Source: Fodinibius salicampi (lineage in GTDB: Bacteria; Bacteroidota; Rhodothermia; Balneolales; Balneolaceae). From it: a DNA stretch of 64,000 nucleotides. The stretch spans positions 1,763,620 to 1,827,619 of the forward strand of contig NZ_BAABRS010000001.1 of assembly GCF_039545095.1 (NCBI RefSeq), given 5' to 3'. The position numbers and the translations under genes are program-made. The notes below the pieces were generated by a model. It was not told the DNA's origin. It saw only the letters and a program-made list of their open reading frames with translations, and searched no databases. Below are positions 8,237 to 17,408 of this stretch, piece after piece. Within the stretch, counting starts at the first letter, position 1; each line of letters opens with the position of its first letter.

Positions 8237-9430
8237 GTGGATCAAAAATCTGCTTTTTATCAACACGTAGCTCAAACCAGCGACGCCCCGATGGGATTGG
8301 AAGTAGAACGCGCTGAAGGATGTTATATTACTACGACCGATGGACGTCAATATGTCGATTTTATCTCCGGCATAGCGGTAAGCAGCCTGGGGCACCGCCA
8401 TCCCGCAGTCGTCCAGGCAGTAAAGCAACAGGTTGATCGTCACCTGCACGTGATGGTCTATGGGGAATATATCCAGAAACCGCAGTCTGACTATGCCCAT
8501 CTGCTGACCTCCCAGCTGCCCGATAGTCTGGATCGCGTCTATTTTGTCAACAGCGGTACCGAAGCCAATGAAGGTGCCCTCAAACTCGCTAAAAAGTATA
8601 CCGGCCGCCACAAGCTAATCGGCTTCCATCACGGATATCACGGAGATACACACGGATCGCTAAGCGTTACCGGACGTGACGTTTACCGGGATCCCTACCT
8701 ACCCTTGCTACCCAACGTTCATTTTTTAGAATTCAACTCCCACACCAACCTGGATACCATTGATGAAGACACTGCTGCAGTCATTATGGAACCCATTCAG
8801 GGTGAAGGCGGTATTATCCCCGCTGATAAAAAGTGGCTAAAATCCGTACGACGGCGATGTAATGAAACGGGTACGCTGCTTATTTTTGATGAAATCCAAA
8901 CGGGTTTCTACCGCACGGGATCTCTTTTTTCATTTCAACAGTACGAGGTCGTTCCCGATATCCTTTGCCTGGCAAAAGCGATGGCCGGGGGTATGCCTAT
9001 GGGAGCTTTTGTATCCTCTTCGGATATTTTCAAATCCTTTATGTACAACCCTCCGCTGAATCACGTAACCACCTTCGGCGGACATCCGGTTTCTTCAGCC
9101 GCCGCCCATGCTACCCTTCGGGAACTGTTAGACGGCAACTACGGGGATAAGGCTCGTCAGATAGAACGAATAACCCGGGAAACACTCACGGCCAATGCTA
9201 TTACTGAAGTCCGGGGACAGGGAGCTATGCTGGGTATGGAACTACAGGATCGGGATTTGACCAAAAAAGTGGTGGAAACGTGCTTTGAAAAAGGCATCAT
9301 CTTAGGGTGGACCCTCCATTCTGATACGCTGGTACGGTTGGCCCCTCCACTCATTATTGAACACGAGCTTCTGCTATCTTGCCTGCAAACCATCAATAAT
9401 ACCGTTGACCATTTCAGCAGTCAGATATAG
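8237..9430 (+). CDS. Class III PLP-dependent aminotransferase
   Basis: A 397-residue enzyme starting with GTG. Fold-type I class III motifs are all present: SGTEANEGALKLA, the GFHHGYHGDTHG loop, LLIFDEIQTGFYRTG with the ring-nitrogen Asp, and DILCLAKAMAGG with the PLP-binding Lys. It belongs to the acetylornithine/4-aminobutyrate/ornithine aminotransferase group. The arginine operon in this window encodes a separate ArgD, so this copy more likely serves another omega-amino acid. A succinate-semialdehyde dehydrogenase gene 4.4 kb downstream makes a 4-aminobutyrate role possible, but unrelated genes lie between. Substrate uncertain, fold certain. Confidence 0.9.
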   Translation: MDQKSAFYQHVAQTSDAPMGLEVERAEGCYITTTDGRQYVDFISGIAVSSLGHRHPAVVQAVKQQVDRHLHVMVYGEYIQKPQSDYAHLLTSQLPDSLDRVYFVNSGTEANEGALKLAKKYTGRHKLIGFHHGYHGDTHGSLSVTGRDVYRDPYLPLLPNVHFLEFNSHTNLDTIDEDTAAVIMEPIQGEGGIIPADKKWLKSVRRRCNETGTLLIFDEIQTGFYRTGSLFSFQQYEVVPDILCLAKAMAGGMPMGAFVSSSDIFKSFMYNPPLNHVTTFGGHPVSSAAAHATLRELLDGNYGDKARQIERITRETLTANAITEVRGQGAMLGMELQDRDLTKKVVETCFEKGIILGWTLHSDTLVRLAPPLIIEHELLLSCLQTINNTVDHFSSQI

Positions 9431-9497
9431 CTGGGTAGAGAACATTTTTCCGTAAAGTTGGTATACAACAATAAAAAGGAACCCAACTGATATACCG

Positions 9498-10301
9498 ATG
9501 ATTAAACGACTACTATTACTTTCGACCATTAGCTGCCTCCTGTTGATCTCCTGCTCTGATGATCCTTCTTCTTTTACCGATGAACCCCCGGAACTTCCGC
9601 CGGCGGCTTCAATAGATATCGACATGTCTACCCTTACAGAAAGCCCACAGTCTAAGAGCAGCATAACAACCGATGATACCGATTATTTTGTACAGGCGGT
9701 ATTTCGGGCTGGTTTTATGAAAAAAATTATAGAAGCACATCTTCTCATTCCCAAAAACCTGCTGGAAGCAGCTGAAGATACCGTTGCCCAGCTTAATGAA
9801 GAGCAGCAGTGGGAATGGAGTTATCAATATTCTTCAAATACCAATGGTTTTGATGTACGCCTTATAGCGGAACGCATTTCCTCTTCCGCTGTTAACTGGT
9901 CCTTCCTTGTAACCGCAGACCACTTGAACCTTGAAGAACACCTGGTGTTTGGCGGTACAACCCAGAATATGGGAGCACAGGGCGTATGGACCTATTATGG
10001 GTTGAAGGATTCCGAAGATGATCAGAAACTCTCCGAAATCGACTGGGATATTCAGGGTGATAGTACCCAGATAAGATTAGAAGTCCTTTCTGACCTGTCG
10101 GTAGCATCTGGCAGTTACATCGATTATGACTTTGACGGTGTATTCAAGACAATAGAATTTTACAATGCAGAAGCTGATGAAACCACCATCATACAGTGGA
10201 ATGTAGATACCAAGGCCGGATATATTATTGCTCCGGATGTCAACAACGGGGAAAAAGCCTGCTGGGATGAAGATCAGGAAAATGTCCCCTGCAGTGAATA
10301 A
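9498..10301 (+). CDS. Lipoprotein with CWDE-VPC C-terminus (paralogue of the one at 15322)
   Basis: A 267-residue lipoprotein: the signal peptide ends LLLISCSDD with the lipobox Cys near residue 19. A short acidic/Pro linker (DEPPELPP) follows, then a beta-rich domain with WEWSYQYS near residue 105 and IQWNVDTKAGYI near 235. It ends CWDEDQENVPCSE, with two Cys that may form a disulfide. No named family is recognised. The same order of segments, including WEWSY, a W-N-x-D-T element and the CWDE-VPC tail, recurs in the lipoprotein at 15322-16137. These are therefore paralogues. Predicted on the periplasmic face of a membrane; function unknown. Confidence 0.8.
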   Translation: MIKRLLLLSTISCLLLISCSDDPSSFTDEPPELPPAASIDIDMSTLTESPQSKSSITTDDTDYFVQAVFRAGFMKKIIEAHLLIPKNLLEAAEDTVAQLNEEQQWEWSYQYSSNTNGFDVRLIAERISSSAVNWSFLVTADHLNLEEHLVFGGTTQNMGAQGVWTYYGLKDSEDDQKLSEIDWDIQGDSTQIRLEVLSDLSVASGSYIDYDFDGVFKTIEFYNAEADETTIIQWNVDTKAGYIIAPDVNNGEKACWDEDQENVPCSE

Positions 10302-10594
10302 TCGTAGTATTCCCGAAACAAAATAATACAATCATATCTACTTGTATCCGCCTACTCACCGGAGCAGCCCCTGAGTTACCTTAATAAGACAGTAAGAGTC
10401 ATTATAATGACCTTCATAAAGTCATTACAATAACATTTTTATGTAGCAGTCAGATGTCAGGGGTAGGAGAAATAAATGCATAAGGTCTAGTTATTAAGGC
10501 AACGCTGGAACCATTTCATTTTATCCAATCACATTTCTGGTTATAGGATATTATTTAAAGGAGTCTGTTTTCTGCTTTTATTTTTTACGGTGTC
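10302..10594. other. Convergent intergenic gap with a 14-bp perfect palindrome
   Basis: Nothing coding is supported between the lipoprotein and the convergent MATE gene. At 10398-10411 there is a perfect palindrome GTCATTATAATGAC, followed at about 10421 by a degenerate copy GTCATTACAATAAC, a 23-base spacing. The paired sites look like an operator, but no promoter-proximal gene start is nearby, so the purpose is unclear. No clear terminator was found in this gap. Confidence 0.4.
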
Positions 10595-12031
10595 TCAGAC
10601 TTCTTTATTTTTCCATCTGCCCCTGGAGAAAACCCACATCCCGAGTACTCCGAATATGGATTCGGCAACTACGATGGACCAAAACACACCGTCTTCCTGC
10701 ATATCAAGACTCATTGCCAAGAACCATCCCAATGGAATTTCGATCATCCAGAAACAAATGAAGTTAAGCCATGTAGGAGTTACCGTATCACCGGCCCCAT
10801 TAAATGCCTGAGCCATAACCATACCCATCCCATAAAAAAGGTATCCAACAGCAATAATTTTCAGACACCGCGCTCCAATATCAATCACATGAATATCCGG
10901 GGTAAATAACCGGATCAGGTTTTCGGAAAACAGGAAAAAGGAGATTCCGATCAAGACCAAAAAGGCTGTATTTACAAATCCACAGATCCAAGCCGATCGT
11001 TCTGCCCGTGCCGGTTTTCCCGCACCAAGATTCTGTCCCACCAGCGTAGCGGCTGCATTACTCATCCCCCAGGAAGGCAATAAAGAGAACATCACAATAC
11101 GTATGGCGATCGTATAACCTGCCAAGGCCGTACTTCCGAACTCCGCTATAATTCGTACCATACCTATCCAGCTTGCCGTGGATATTAAAAACTGGCCAAT
11201 ACCTCCTAAAGATACTTTTACCAGTCGATTCATTACGTCCAAATTTAGCTTCCAGTCGCGACGTCTAATCCTAATTCGACTACTTCTTCCCGCCAACATC
11301 CAAAACTGGTAAACGACCGCAAGTCCTCGTGCGAATGTAGTTGCTATAGCCGCTCCGGTGATACCCATCGCAGGAATAGGTCCCCATCCAAAAATTAAAA
11401 TCGGATCTAGAACAATATTGAGAAGGTTTGCGAACCAGAGCACCCGCATAGAAATGGCCGCATCACCCGCACCTCGAAATACCGCATTTACAATAAAGAG
11501 AAGCATAATAACCATATTTCCTCCCAGCATAATCATTGTATAGGGATACATCTCGCCGATAATCGTTTCAGATGCTCCCATCAGACCGAGCAGCTCATGC
11601 GAAAGAAAAAGGCCGGCCGCCGAGACCGGTAACGACACGGCTAAACCAATCAAGACTGACTGAACAGCCGCAACAGAGGCACTCTTCTTATTTTGCTCTC
11701 CGATCCGTCTGGAGATGATGGCCGTGGTGCCCATACTCAATCCCATCGCAATGGCGTATAAAACCGTCATAAGCGATTCGGTAATACCGACTGTTGCAAC
11801 CGCCTCGGGACCCAATTTTGAGACGAAAAATATATCTGCTACAGCAAATACTGATTCCATCATCATCTCTAATACCATAGGAATGGAAAGCAGTAATATG
11901 GCCCGCCCTGTGCTGCCAGAGGTAAAGTCATACTCCATTCCCTTTACAGAGCCTACAATATCCTTCCAAAGACTTTGCTGGTTAGGGGGGCTAAGATTTT
12001 CAGAAAATGATTCATCCAATTTATTGTTCAT
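10595..12031 (-). CDS. MATE-family multidrug/cation antiporter
   Basis: About 478 residues from the ATG at 12031; the longer frame from a TTG at 12091 adds an unlikely N-terminus. After a 45-residue polar N-terminal tail, twelve hydrophobic segments follow in the two-bundle MATE arrangement. Family-typical pieces are LLLSIPMVLEMMMESVFAVADIFFVS, VGITESLMTVLYAIAMGLS, and in the second half NAAATLVGQNLGAGKP with its AGKPxRA motif. MATE proteins export organic cations or secondary metabolites with Na+ or H+ as counter-ion across the inner membrane. The substrate is not predictable. It is a single gene between lipoprotein and sugar dehydrogenase genes. Confidence 0.9.
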   Translation of the reverse strand: MNNKLDESFSENLSPPNQQSLWKDIVGSVKGMEYDFTSGSTGRAILLLSIPMVLEMMMESVFAVADIFFVSKLGPEAVATVGITESLMTVLYAIAMGLSMGTTAIISRRIGEQNKKSASVAAVQSVLIGLAVSLPVSAAGLFLSHELLGLMGASETIIGEMYPYTMIMLGGNMVIMLLFIVNAVFRGAGDAAISMRVLWFANLLNIVLDPILIFGWGPIPAMGITGAAIATTFARGLAVVYQFWMLAGRSSRIRIRRRDWKLNLDVMNRLVKVSLGGIGQFLISTASWIGMVRIIAEFGSTALAGYTIAIRIVMFSLLPSWGMSNAAATLVGQNLGAGKPARAERSAWICGFVNTAFLVLIGISFFLFSENLIRLFTPDIHVIDIGARCLKIIAVGYLFYGMGMVMAQAFNGAGDTVTPTWLNFICFWMIEIPLGWFLAMSLDMQEDGVFWSIVVAESIFGVLGMWVFSRGRWKNKEV

Positions 12032-12496
12032 ACCATTACTCAAACTTTTAATAGGTAATAACAGCAGGAGAGAAAAGATGTCTTGGAACAAGCACAGGGC
12101 GGCCTTAAAAGAAAGGCTAAAATCTATAAATATTGACTCCTTTATAGTTTCGGATCAATACTGATAGAAGATATGAGGCTGAGGGTGGTTTTCATGTTCT
12201 CAATAATTTATTCAGAAAATAATATGCGACTATTTTTATTTTGAGTCAATCTGTTTATAAGAAGGATTTCTTCTTTATAAACAAATAATTTCGTGATGTA
12301 TATATAATTAAAACTATCAAAGTAGATTAACAACTTGTTAAATATAGTTTTGAAGAAGAAGGGATATTAGGAAATTGAGGGAATTATTTTCATTTTCTGT
12401 TTATGCTGATTTTGCAAAATAACGCAAATCCCCGAATTCAGGACTAAAAAATAGTACCTATTTTTGCTAATTATCATTTAGTCATAACATTGACCT
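12032..12496. other. AT-rich divergent intergenic region with an inverted repeat
   Basis: The 465 bases separate the divergent MATE and sugar dehydrogenase genes and hold no supported gene. At 12252-12283 there is an inverted repeat: TGTTTATAAGAAG, a five-base loop, and CTTCTTTATAAACA, with one unpaired T. It could be a hairpin or a regulator site. TATTTTTG at 12459-12466 matches the Bacteroidota -7 element TAnnTTTG upstream of the dehydrogenase, but no -33 partner at the right spacing is evident. Confidence 0.4.
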
Positions 12497-13675
12497 ATGA
12501 AATCCTCCGTAGATATGTATTCGATATTTCTTGCCCTGCTTTTATTCACAACTGGTTGTATGGATAATTCCCCCAATGATGAAGAACCCCCGGCTGATAC
12601 TTCCTATACCATCGAAGCAGCTTTTCCGGAACTGGAATTTACCCGTCCGGTAGACCTTCAGCATCCCGGAGATGGCAGCGATCGGCTTTTTGTAGTTGAG
12701 CAGCGGGGTATCATATCCGTTTTTCCTAATGACCCTTCTATCCAAAATGCAACAACCTTTTTGGATATTGAAGACCAGGTAGACGATTCCGGAAATGAGG
12801 AAGGATTGCTCGGTTTGGCCTTCCACCCCAATTACGAGAATAACGGTTATTTCTATGTCAATTATACCACGCCGGATTCTACGACCCATATTTCACGGTT
12901 CCAGGTATCTTCCGGCGATGCAAACCAGGCGGAAGTATCGAGCGAAGAGGTGCTGCTCTCTTTCGATCAGCCGTTTGGTAATCATAATGGCGGACAGGTT
13001 TCTTTCGGACCTGATGGCTACCTGTACATTGCGGTTGGAGATGGTGGCTCTGGGGGAGATCCAGAGGGGAATGGCCAAGACCGGACGACGCTGCTTGGTA
13101 CCATCCTTCGCATAGATGTAGACAGCCAGGAAAACGGCCAAAACTATGGCATCCCTGATGATAATCCTTTCGCTGGTAACGAAGAGGGATACCGGGAAGA
13201 GATCTATGCCTATGGTCTGCGTAATGTATGGCGATTTAGTTTTGATCCGGCGACCGATCAGTTGTGGGCGGGCGATGTAGGACAGGTTAGTTATGAAGAG
13301 ATTGATATTGTAGAGAACGGTGGTAATTACGGCTGGAATATCATGGAAGGCATGCACTGTTTTAGTCCCGAAACTGGTTGCGATCAATCGGGTTTAGAAC
13401 TTCCCATCTGGGAATATGGTCGGAATCAGGGTGTATCGGTAACCGGCGGCTTTGTTTACCGCGGACCTTCTCTGCCTGGCCTGGAGGGGACATATATTTA
13501 TGCAGATTATGCCTCTGGCCTTATCTGGTCGCTCGATTTTTCTGACATGGAAAATCCTGAGAATACTGAACTTATTGATACAGATGTTAATATCTCTTCT
13601 TTTGGTGTAGATGCCGATAATGAACTGTACATCTGCGCTTTTGATGGCAAAATCTATCGGATTGCAGCGGAATAG
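12497..13675 (+). CDS. PQQ-dependent sugar (glucose/sorbosone) dehydrogenase-like lipoprotein
   Basis: A 392-residue lipoprotein with a signal peptide ending LFTTGC near residue 21. The mature domain is a six-bladed propeller of the glucose/sorbosone dehydrogenase family, with RLFVVEQRG, EEGLLGLAFHPNY (residues about 100-112), GNHNGGQVSFGPDGYLYIAVGDGG, IYAYGLRNVWRFSF and GDVGQVSYEEIDIV in the expected order. Such proteins oxidise aldoses at a PQQ cofactor in the periplasm, passing electrons to the respiratory chain. The conserved His of HNGGQ and Arg of GLRN are present, supporting an active site. No PQQ biosynthesis genes occur in the window. It is apparently monocistronic. Confidence 0.88.
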   Translation: MKSSVDMYSIFLALLLFTTGCMDNSPNDEEPPADTSYTIEAAFPELEFTRPVDLQHPGDGSDRLFVVEQRGIISVFPNDPSIQNATTFLDIEDQVDDSGNEEGLLGLAFHPNYENNGYFYVNYTTPDSTTHISRFQVSSGDANQAEVSSEEVLLSFDQPFGNHNGGQVSFGPDGYLYIAVGDGGSGGDPEGNGQDRTTLLGTILRIDVDSQENGQNYGIPDDNPFAGNEEGYREEIYAYGLRNVWRFSFDPATDQLWAGDVGQVSYEEIDIVENGGNYGWNIMEGMHCFSPETGCDQSGLELPIWEYGRNQGVSVTGGFVYRGPSLPGLEGTYIYADYASGLIWSLDFSDMENPENTELIDTDVNISSFGVDADNELYICAFDGKIYRIAAE

Positions 13676-13706
13676 GAAGAATGCTTGAGAGATATCAAGT
13701 TATCTA

Positions 13707-13784
13707 TAGCGCGAAACATAATTCCCGCGCTAGTTAATATTACTCTCATCAAACTTATCAAAAGGAATGTGGCTCTCCTTTTTT
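13707..13784 (+). terminator. Possible hairpins after the sugar dehydrogenase gene
   Basis: Two small inverted repeats follow the dehydrogenase. TAGCGCG pairs with CGCGCTA around 12 bases (13707-13732). AAAAGGA pairs with TCCTTTT around nine bases (13760-13782), followed by two more T. The second resembles a weak intrinsic terminator. Stems are short, so this is tentative. Confidence 0.35.
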
Positions 13785-13827
13785 AGGTTATGATACCTCA
13801 AGTAAATTCGGAGAAAAGAGATATATT

Positions 13828-15189
13828 ATGAAATCTATAAATCCTGCCACAGGCGAGATTATTGCCTCATATGCTAATATGAATAGTCCGGAAATTGCAA
13901 CTATTGCACAACAAGCCAATGAGGCGCAACAAAAGTGGCGCAAGCGTAGTTTTGATGAACGTGCTACCCTTTTGCGAAAAGTAGCCGACCTTTTGGAATC
14001 CAATAAAGAAGAGTATGCCGAGCTCATGGCGTATGAAATGGGTAAGCCCCTGTCCCAAGGGATATCCGAAAGTGAAAAGTGTGCCTGGGTGTGTAACTAT
14101 TACGCCAATCATGCTGCAACATTTCTCGAAAATGAACTCATTGAATCCGATGCCGATAAAAGCTATATCACATACAATCCATTGGGTACAGTTTTAGCTA
14201 TTATGCCCTGGAACTTCCCGTTTTGGCAGCTGTTTCGCTTCGCTGCTCCGGCACTGATGGCGGGGAATGCGGCTATTTTAAAACACGCTTCGAATGTTAG
14301 CGGCTGCGCCCTTGCCATTGAAGAACTTCTGCATGATGCGGGCATTCCGGAATCGCTTTTCCGGACGATTCTTGCGGATCGGGACCAGGTAAAGTCGCTC
14401 ATCCAAACTGAACACATTTCGGCCGTTACGCTTACGGGAAGTACAAGAGCCGGTATGTCGGTAGCATCCACTGCCGGAAACAAAATCAAAAAAACGGTAT
14501 TGGAGCTGGGCGGCAGTGATCCCTACCTGGTTTTGGCCGATGCCGATATCGAAAAAACTGCTGAAACCTGTGTTACTTCCCGGCTAATCAACAGTGGACA
14601 GAGTTGCATTGCCGCCAAACGGTTTATTGTCGTTGAGGATAACTATGATCCTTTTTTAGAGAAGATCACCGAACTGATGAAAGAGAAGCGCATCGGCGAT
14701 CCATTTGAAGAAGGTACGGATGTCGGTCCCATGGCCCGCGAAGACCTCAGGGATGAACTCCATGATCAGGTTAAGAAAAGCATAGAAGCCGGGGCAAAGT
14801 GTGTTTTAGGGGGAGAAATACCCGCTCGCAAGGGTTCCTATTATCCACCAACAATACTGACAGAAGTAACAGAGGACATGCCGGCCTACGAGGAAGAGCT
14901 TTTTGGTCCGGTAGCTTCCGTCATCAAGGTAAAAGATGAGGAAGAAGCCATCCGGATAGCCAACGATTCCGACTTTGGACTTGGAGCCGCCGTTTTTTCC
15001 CGGGATGCAGATCGAGCTGAACGAATAGCTGCAGAAGAACTCGAGGCGGGTTGCTGTTTCGTCAATGCATTCGTAAAGTCTGATCCCCGCCTGCCCTTTG
15101 GGGGTATCAAACAATCCGGATATGGCAGAGAGCTTTCGCACCTGGGCATCAAAGAGTTCGTAAATATCAAAACGGTTTACCGGGCATGA
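13828..15189 (+). CDS. gabD: NAD(P)-dependent succinate-semialdehyde dehydrogenase family
   Basis: A 453-residue soluble aldehyde dehydrogenase. Motifs in order are IMPWNFPFWQ (substrate tunnel/NAD region, near residue 128), LTGSTRAGMSV, VLELGGSDPYLV with the general-base Glu, NSGQSCIAAKRF with the catalytic Cys, and EELFGPVASV. The short length and absence of extra domains match the succinate-semialdehyde dehydrogenase group, which oxidises succinate semialdehyde to succinate. Substrate specificity among aldehyde dehydrogenases is hard to fix from sequence, so the symbol is provisional. It stands as a single gene with a GGAG-like element upstream of the ATG at 13828. Confidence 0.85.
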   Translation: MKSINPATGEIIASYANMNSPEIATIAQQANEAQQKWRKRSFDERATLLRKVADLLESNKEEYAELMAYEMGKPLSQGISESEKCAWVCNYYANHAATFLENELIESDADKSYITYNPLGTVLAIMPWNFPFWQLFRFAAPALMAGNAAILKHASNVSGCALAIEELLHDAGIPESLFRTILADRDQVKSLIQTEHISAVTLTGSTRAGMSVASTAGNKIKKTVLELGGSDPYLVLADADIEKTAETCVTSRLINSGQSCIAAKRFIVVEDNYDPFLEKITELMKEKRIGDPFEEGTDVGPMAREDLRDELHDQVKKSIEAGAKCVLGGEIPARKGSYYPPTILTEVTEDMPAYEEELFGPVASVIKVKDEEEAIRIANDSDFGLGAAVFSRDADRAERIAAEELEAGCCFVNAFVKSDPRLPFGGIKQSGYGRELSHLGIKEFVNIKTVYRA

Positions 15190-15321
15190 AAATAATTTGT
15201 AAGGATCTCCTCTTAAAAGGTACTTACTATTAGTTAAATATTTTTTGAGCTGATTTATCAGGCGAGTACGTATTACCTAATAGAACAACCTTTTAAATAA
15301 ATCCTAAATTGAGGAGATGTT

Positions 15322-16137
15322 ATGAAAAAAATAAGCTATGCATTATTAATTGCCGTCCTGTTTGTCGGATTAACGGGATGTGGAGACGACAGTACCGGTC
15401 CGGATGTGAATGAAGATCCACCACAAATGCCCAATATAGAAAAGGGTCAACCTGATGTTTCCTTTTTCCAGGAAAATAATCCTCAAAAAGCAGCCACAGA
15501 TGAACTGAACGAGACAAATAACTATAATCAAGCCCAAATGACCGTCCTTTGGAATACTGTATTCTTTAGTTTTGGTCAGAGTTATGGGACACTTTTTTCT
15601 CAGGCGAATCAGGAAGAGGCTGACTTTAACAACGGAGTTTGGGAATGGTCTTATACCTATAACTTCGAAGGAATGAGCGCAAGTTACCGCACAACCGCTG
15701 AAGAACTCGGAAACTCTATTAAATGGGCAACATACTGGAGCTACGATGACGGCCAGGGTGATAGTATTGATAATTATAAAATTTTTGAAGGAACGGTCGC
15801 CAATGATGAGTCAACGGGTGACTGGACTTTTAATGCTATGGATTCCGACCTTCAGCAGGAAGTCCCTTTCATTACCTCTACCTGGAATTTCACCAGCGAT
15901 ACCGAAAAAGAAATCAATCTGACCATGTATGGCGATGCTATCGATGATGAAAGTGCTAATGAAACTGCCACCATTGATTTTGAACAAAATGGTACCGATT
16001 TCAGCATGGACTTAAACTTCGCTGATGGTGAGACCCATTTAGTCACCTGGAATACCGATACCAATGTTGGTTCTATCACTTCCAATGGAGAAACAGTATG
16101 CTGGGATGAAAATTTCCAGGATGTTCCTTGTGAGTAA
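15322..16137 (+). CDS. Lipoprotein with CWDE-VPC C-terminus (paralogue of the one at 9498)
   Basis: A 271-residue lipoprotein whose signal peptide ends FVGLTGCGDD (Cys near residue 20). A GAGGAG sequence lies five bases before the ATG, a good Shine-Dalgarno. After an EDPPQMPN linker comes a Trp-rich beta domain with WEWSYTYN near residue 112, several NxTAT/FxS strands, VTWNTDTNVGSI near 247 and the ending CWDENFQDVPCE. Segment order and tail match the lipoprotein at 9498-10301, so the two are paralogues. No known domain is recognised. A strong intrinsic terminator follows, so this is probably a single-gene unit. Confidence 0.82.
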   Translation: MKKISYALLIAVLFVGLTGCGDDSTGPDVNEDPPQMPNIEKGQPDVSFFQENNPQKAATDELNETNNYNQAQMTVLWNTVFFSFGQSYGTLFSQANQEEADFNNGVWEWSYTYNFEGMSASYRTTAEELGNSIKWATYWSYDDGQGDSIDNYKIFEGTVANDESTGDWTFNAMDSDLQQEVPFITSTWNFTSDTEKEINLTMYGDAIDDESANETATIDFEQNGTDFSMDLNFADGETHLVTWNTDTNVGSITSNGETVCWDENFQDVPCE

Positions 16138-16177
16138 TTTATAATTCATTGAGTTAGTTACAATTGAGAGAGGGTTG

Positions 16178-16206
16178 GCCCCGGATTTGTAGTCCGGGGC
16201 TTTTTT
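16178..16206 (+). terminator. Strong intrinsic terminator
   Basis: GCCCCGGA at 16178-16185 pairs perfectly with TCCGGGGC at 16193-16200 around a seven-base loop and is followed directly by six T. It lies about 40 bases after the lipoprotein stop and is the clearest factor-independent terminator in the window. Confidence 0.9.
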
Positions 16207-16263
16207 ATTGGACCTTTTTAAAGTCAATACAGCTCCTAACTAATTTTTGATTAAAAATACCAG

Positions 16264-16294
16264 TTTGGATGACACTATGCTGTCAGTATCCTTG
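16264..16294 (+). promoter_or_regulatory. Candidate Bacteroidota-type promoter for the radical SAM gene
   Basis: TTTG at 16264-16267 and TATCCTTG at 16287-16294 are separated by 19 bases. This fits the Bacteroidota consensus (TTTG at -33, TAnnTTTG at -7) with one mismatch. The start codon at 16331 is about 37 bases downstream, and an AAGGA lies just ahead of it. It sits after the terminator at 16178, consistent with a new transcription unit. Confidence 0.45.
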
Positions 16295-16330
16295 TTATAT
16301 TAATTAGGTAACCAAACAAGGATAAAAGCA

Positions 16331-17401
16331 ATGATTATCATGGAGGAGAAAAATAAAAAACCCATTCGCGGTCGGGGAGCTTCCGACAACCCGGCCAATA
16401 GATTTGAGGATAAGTATCTCGACTATGATTTAGATGGAGAAACAGGAGAAAAGCCATCACAAAAAACCAAACTTATACGCGACGATACAAAAGAGATTCT
16501 TTCTAAAAATGACAGTCCGGATATTCCCTTTACGTATGGCCTGAATCCCTACCGGGGATGTGAACATGGCTGTATTTATTGCTATGCACGCCCTACTCAC
16601 GAATACCTTGGCTTTTCTGCGGGACTCGATTTTGAATCCCGCATTATGGTGAAATACGATGCTGCCAAAAAATTACGAAAGAAGTTCACTTCAAAAAACT
16701 GGAAGCCGGAGCCGGTGATTATGAGTGGTGTTACTGATCCTTTCCAGCCGATTGAACGCGAATTAGAAATCACCCGGAGTTGTCTGAAAGTTTTTGCTGA
16801 GGCCAGAAATCCGGTTAGTATTATTACAAAGAACTACTTAGTAACGCGCGATATTAATTTCCTGAGTACGCTGGCAGAATATAATGCAGCCCATGTTACT
16901 CTTTCTATTACGACCCTGGATCGAGATCTGGCCCGTGTTATGGAGCCCAGAACCTCCCAACCCTACAGGCGCCTGCAGGCGATCGAGAAGTTATCTGCCG
17001 CCGGAATATCGGTTGGTGTTAATGTGGCTCCTATCATTCCGGGACTTACCGATCACGAATGTCCCAAGATACTAGAGGCAGCAAAGGAGGCCGGAGCCAC
17101 CCAGGCTGGCTTTACGATTGTTCGCCTTCCTTATGGCGTTAAGGATCTGTTTGAGGAATGGCTGGAACATCACTTCCCCGATAGAAAAGATAAGGTACTC
17201 AATAGAATTAGAGATATGAGAGACGGACAACTGAACAAAAGTGAATTTGGAGACAGGTTCCGGGGCCAAGGAGCCTTTTCCGATCAGATTGAGGAAATGT
17301 TTAAGATTAACACTAAAAAAATGGGACTGAACAAAGGCATCCGCCCCCTCTCTACAGCTCATTTCAGGCGGCCCGAAGCCGGACAGCTTCACCTGTTTTA
17401 A
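16331..17401 (+). CDS. PA0069-family radical SAM protein
   Basis: A 356-residue protein. The sequence GCEHGCIYCYARPTHEY near residues 77-93 supplies the CxxxCxxC cluster that holds the [4Fe-4S] centre and S-adenosylmethionine. It begins with IRGRGASDNPANRFE and later has MSGVTDPFQPIERELEITR and GVNVAPIIPGLTD, all features of the PA0069/Rv2578c radical SAM family related to spore photoproduct lyase. The reaction of this family is not established; a DNA-repair-like or tRNA role is sometimes suggested. An in-frame ATG three codons in (MEEKNK) is an alternative start. The gene is convergent with anmK, with only seven bases between their ends. Confidence 0.88.
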   Translation: MIIMEEKNKKPIRGRGASDNPANRFEDKYLDYDLDGETGEKPSQKTKLIRDDTKEILSKNDSPDIPFTYGLNPYRGCEHGCIYCYARPTHEYLGFSAGLDFESRIMVKYDAAKKLRKKFTSKNWKPEPVIMSGVTDPFQPIERELEITRSCLKVFAEARNPVSIITKNYLVTRDINFLSTLAEYNAAHVTLSITTLDRDLARVMEPRTSQPYRRLQAIEKLSAAGISVGVNVAPIIPGLTDHECPKILEAAKEAGATQAGFTIVRLPYGVKDLFEEWLEHHFPDRKDKVLNRIRDMRDGQLNKSEFGDRFRGQGAFSDQIEEMFKINTKKMGLNKGIRPLSTAHFRRPEAGQLHLF

Positions 17402-17408
17402 TGCTCCT

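Noticed and set aside
10595..12091. The TTG start giving a 498-residue MATE protein
   Set aside because: The ATG at 12031 gives a normal polar N-terminus, while the extra residues look like translated leader sequence.
12893..13387. A 164-codon minus-strand frame inside the sugar dehydrogenase
   Set aside because: It is a shadow of the propeller protein and lacks any coding signature.
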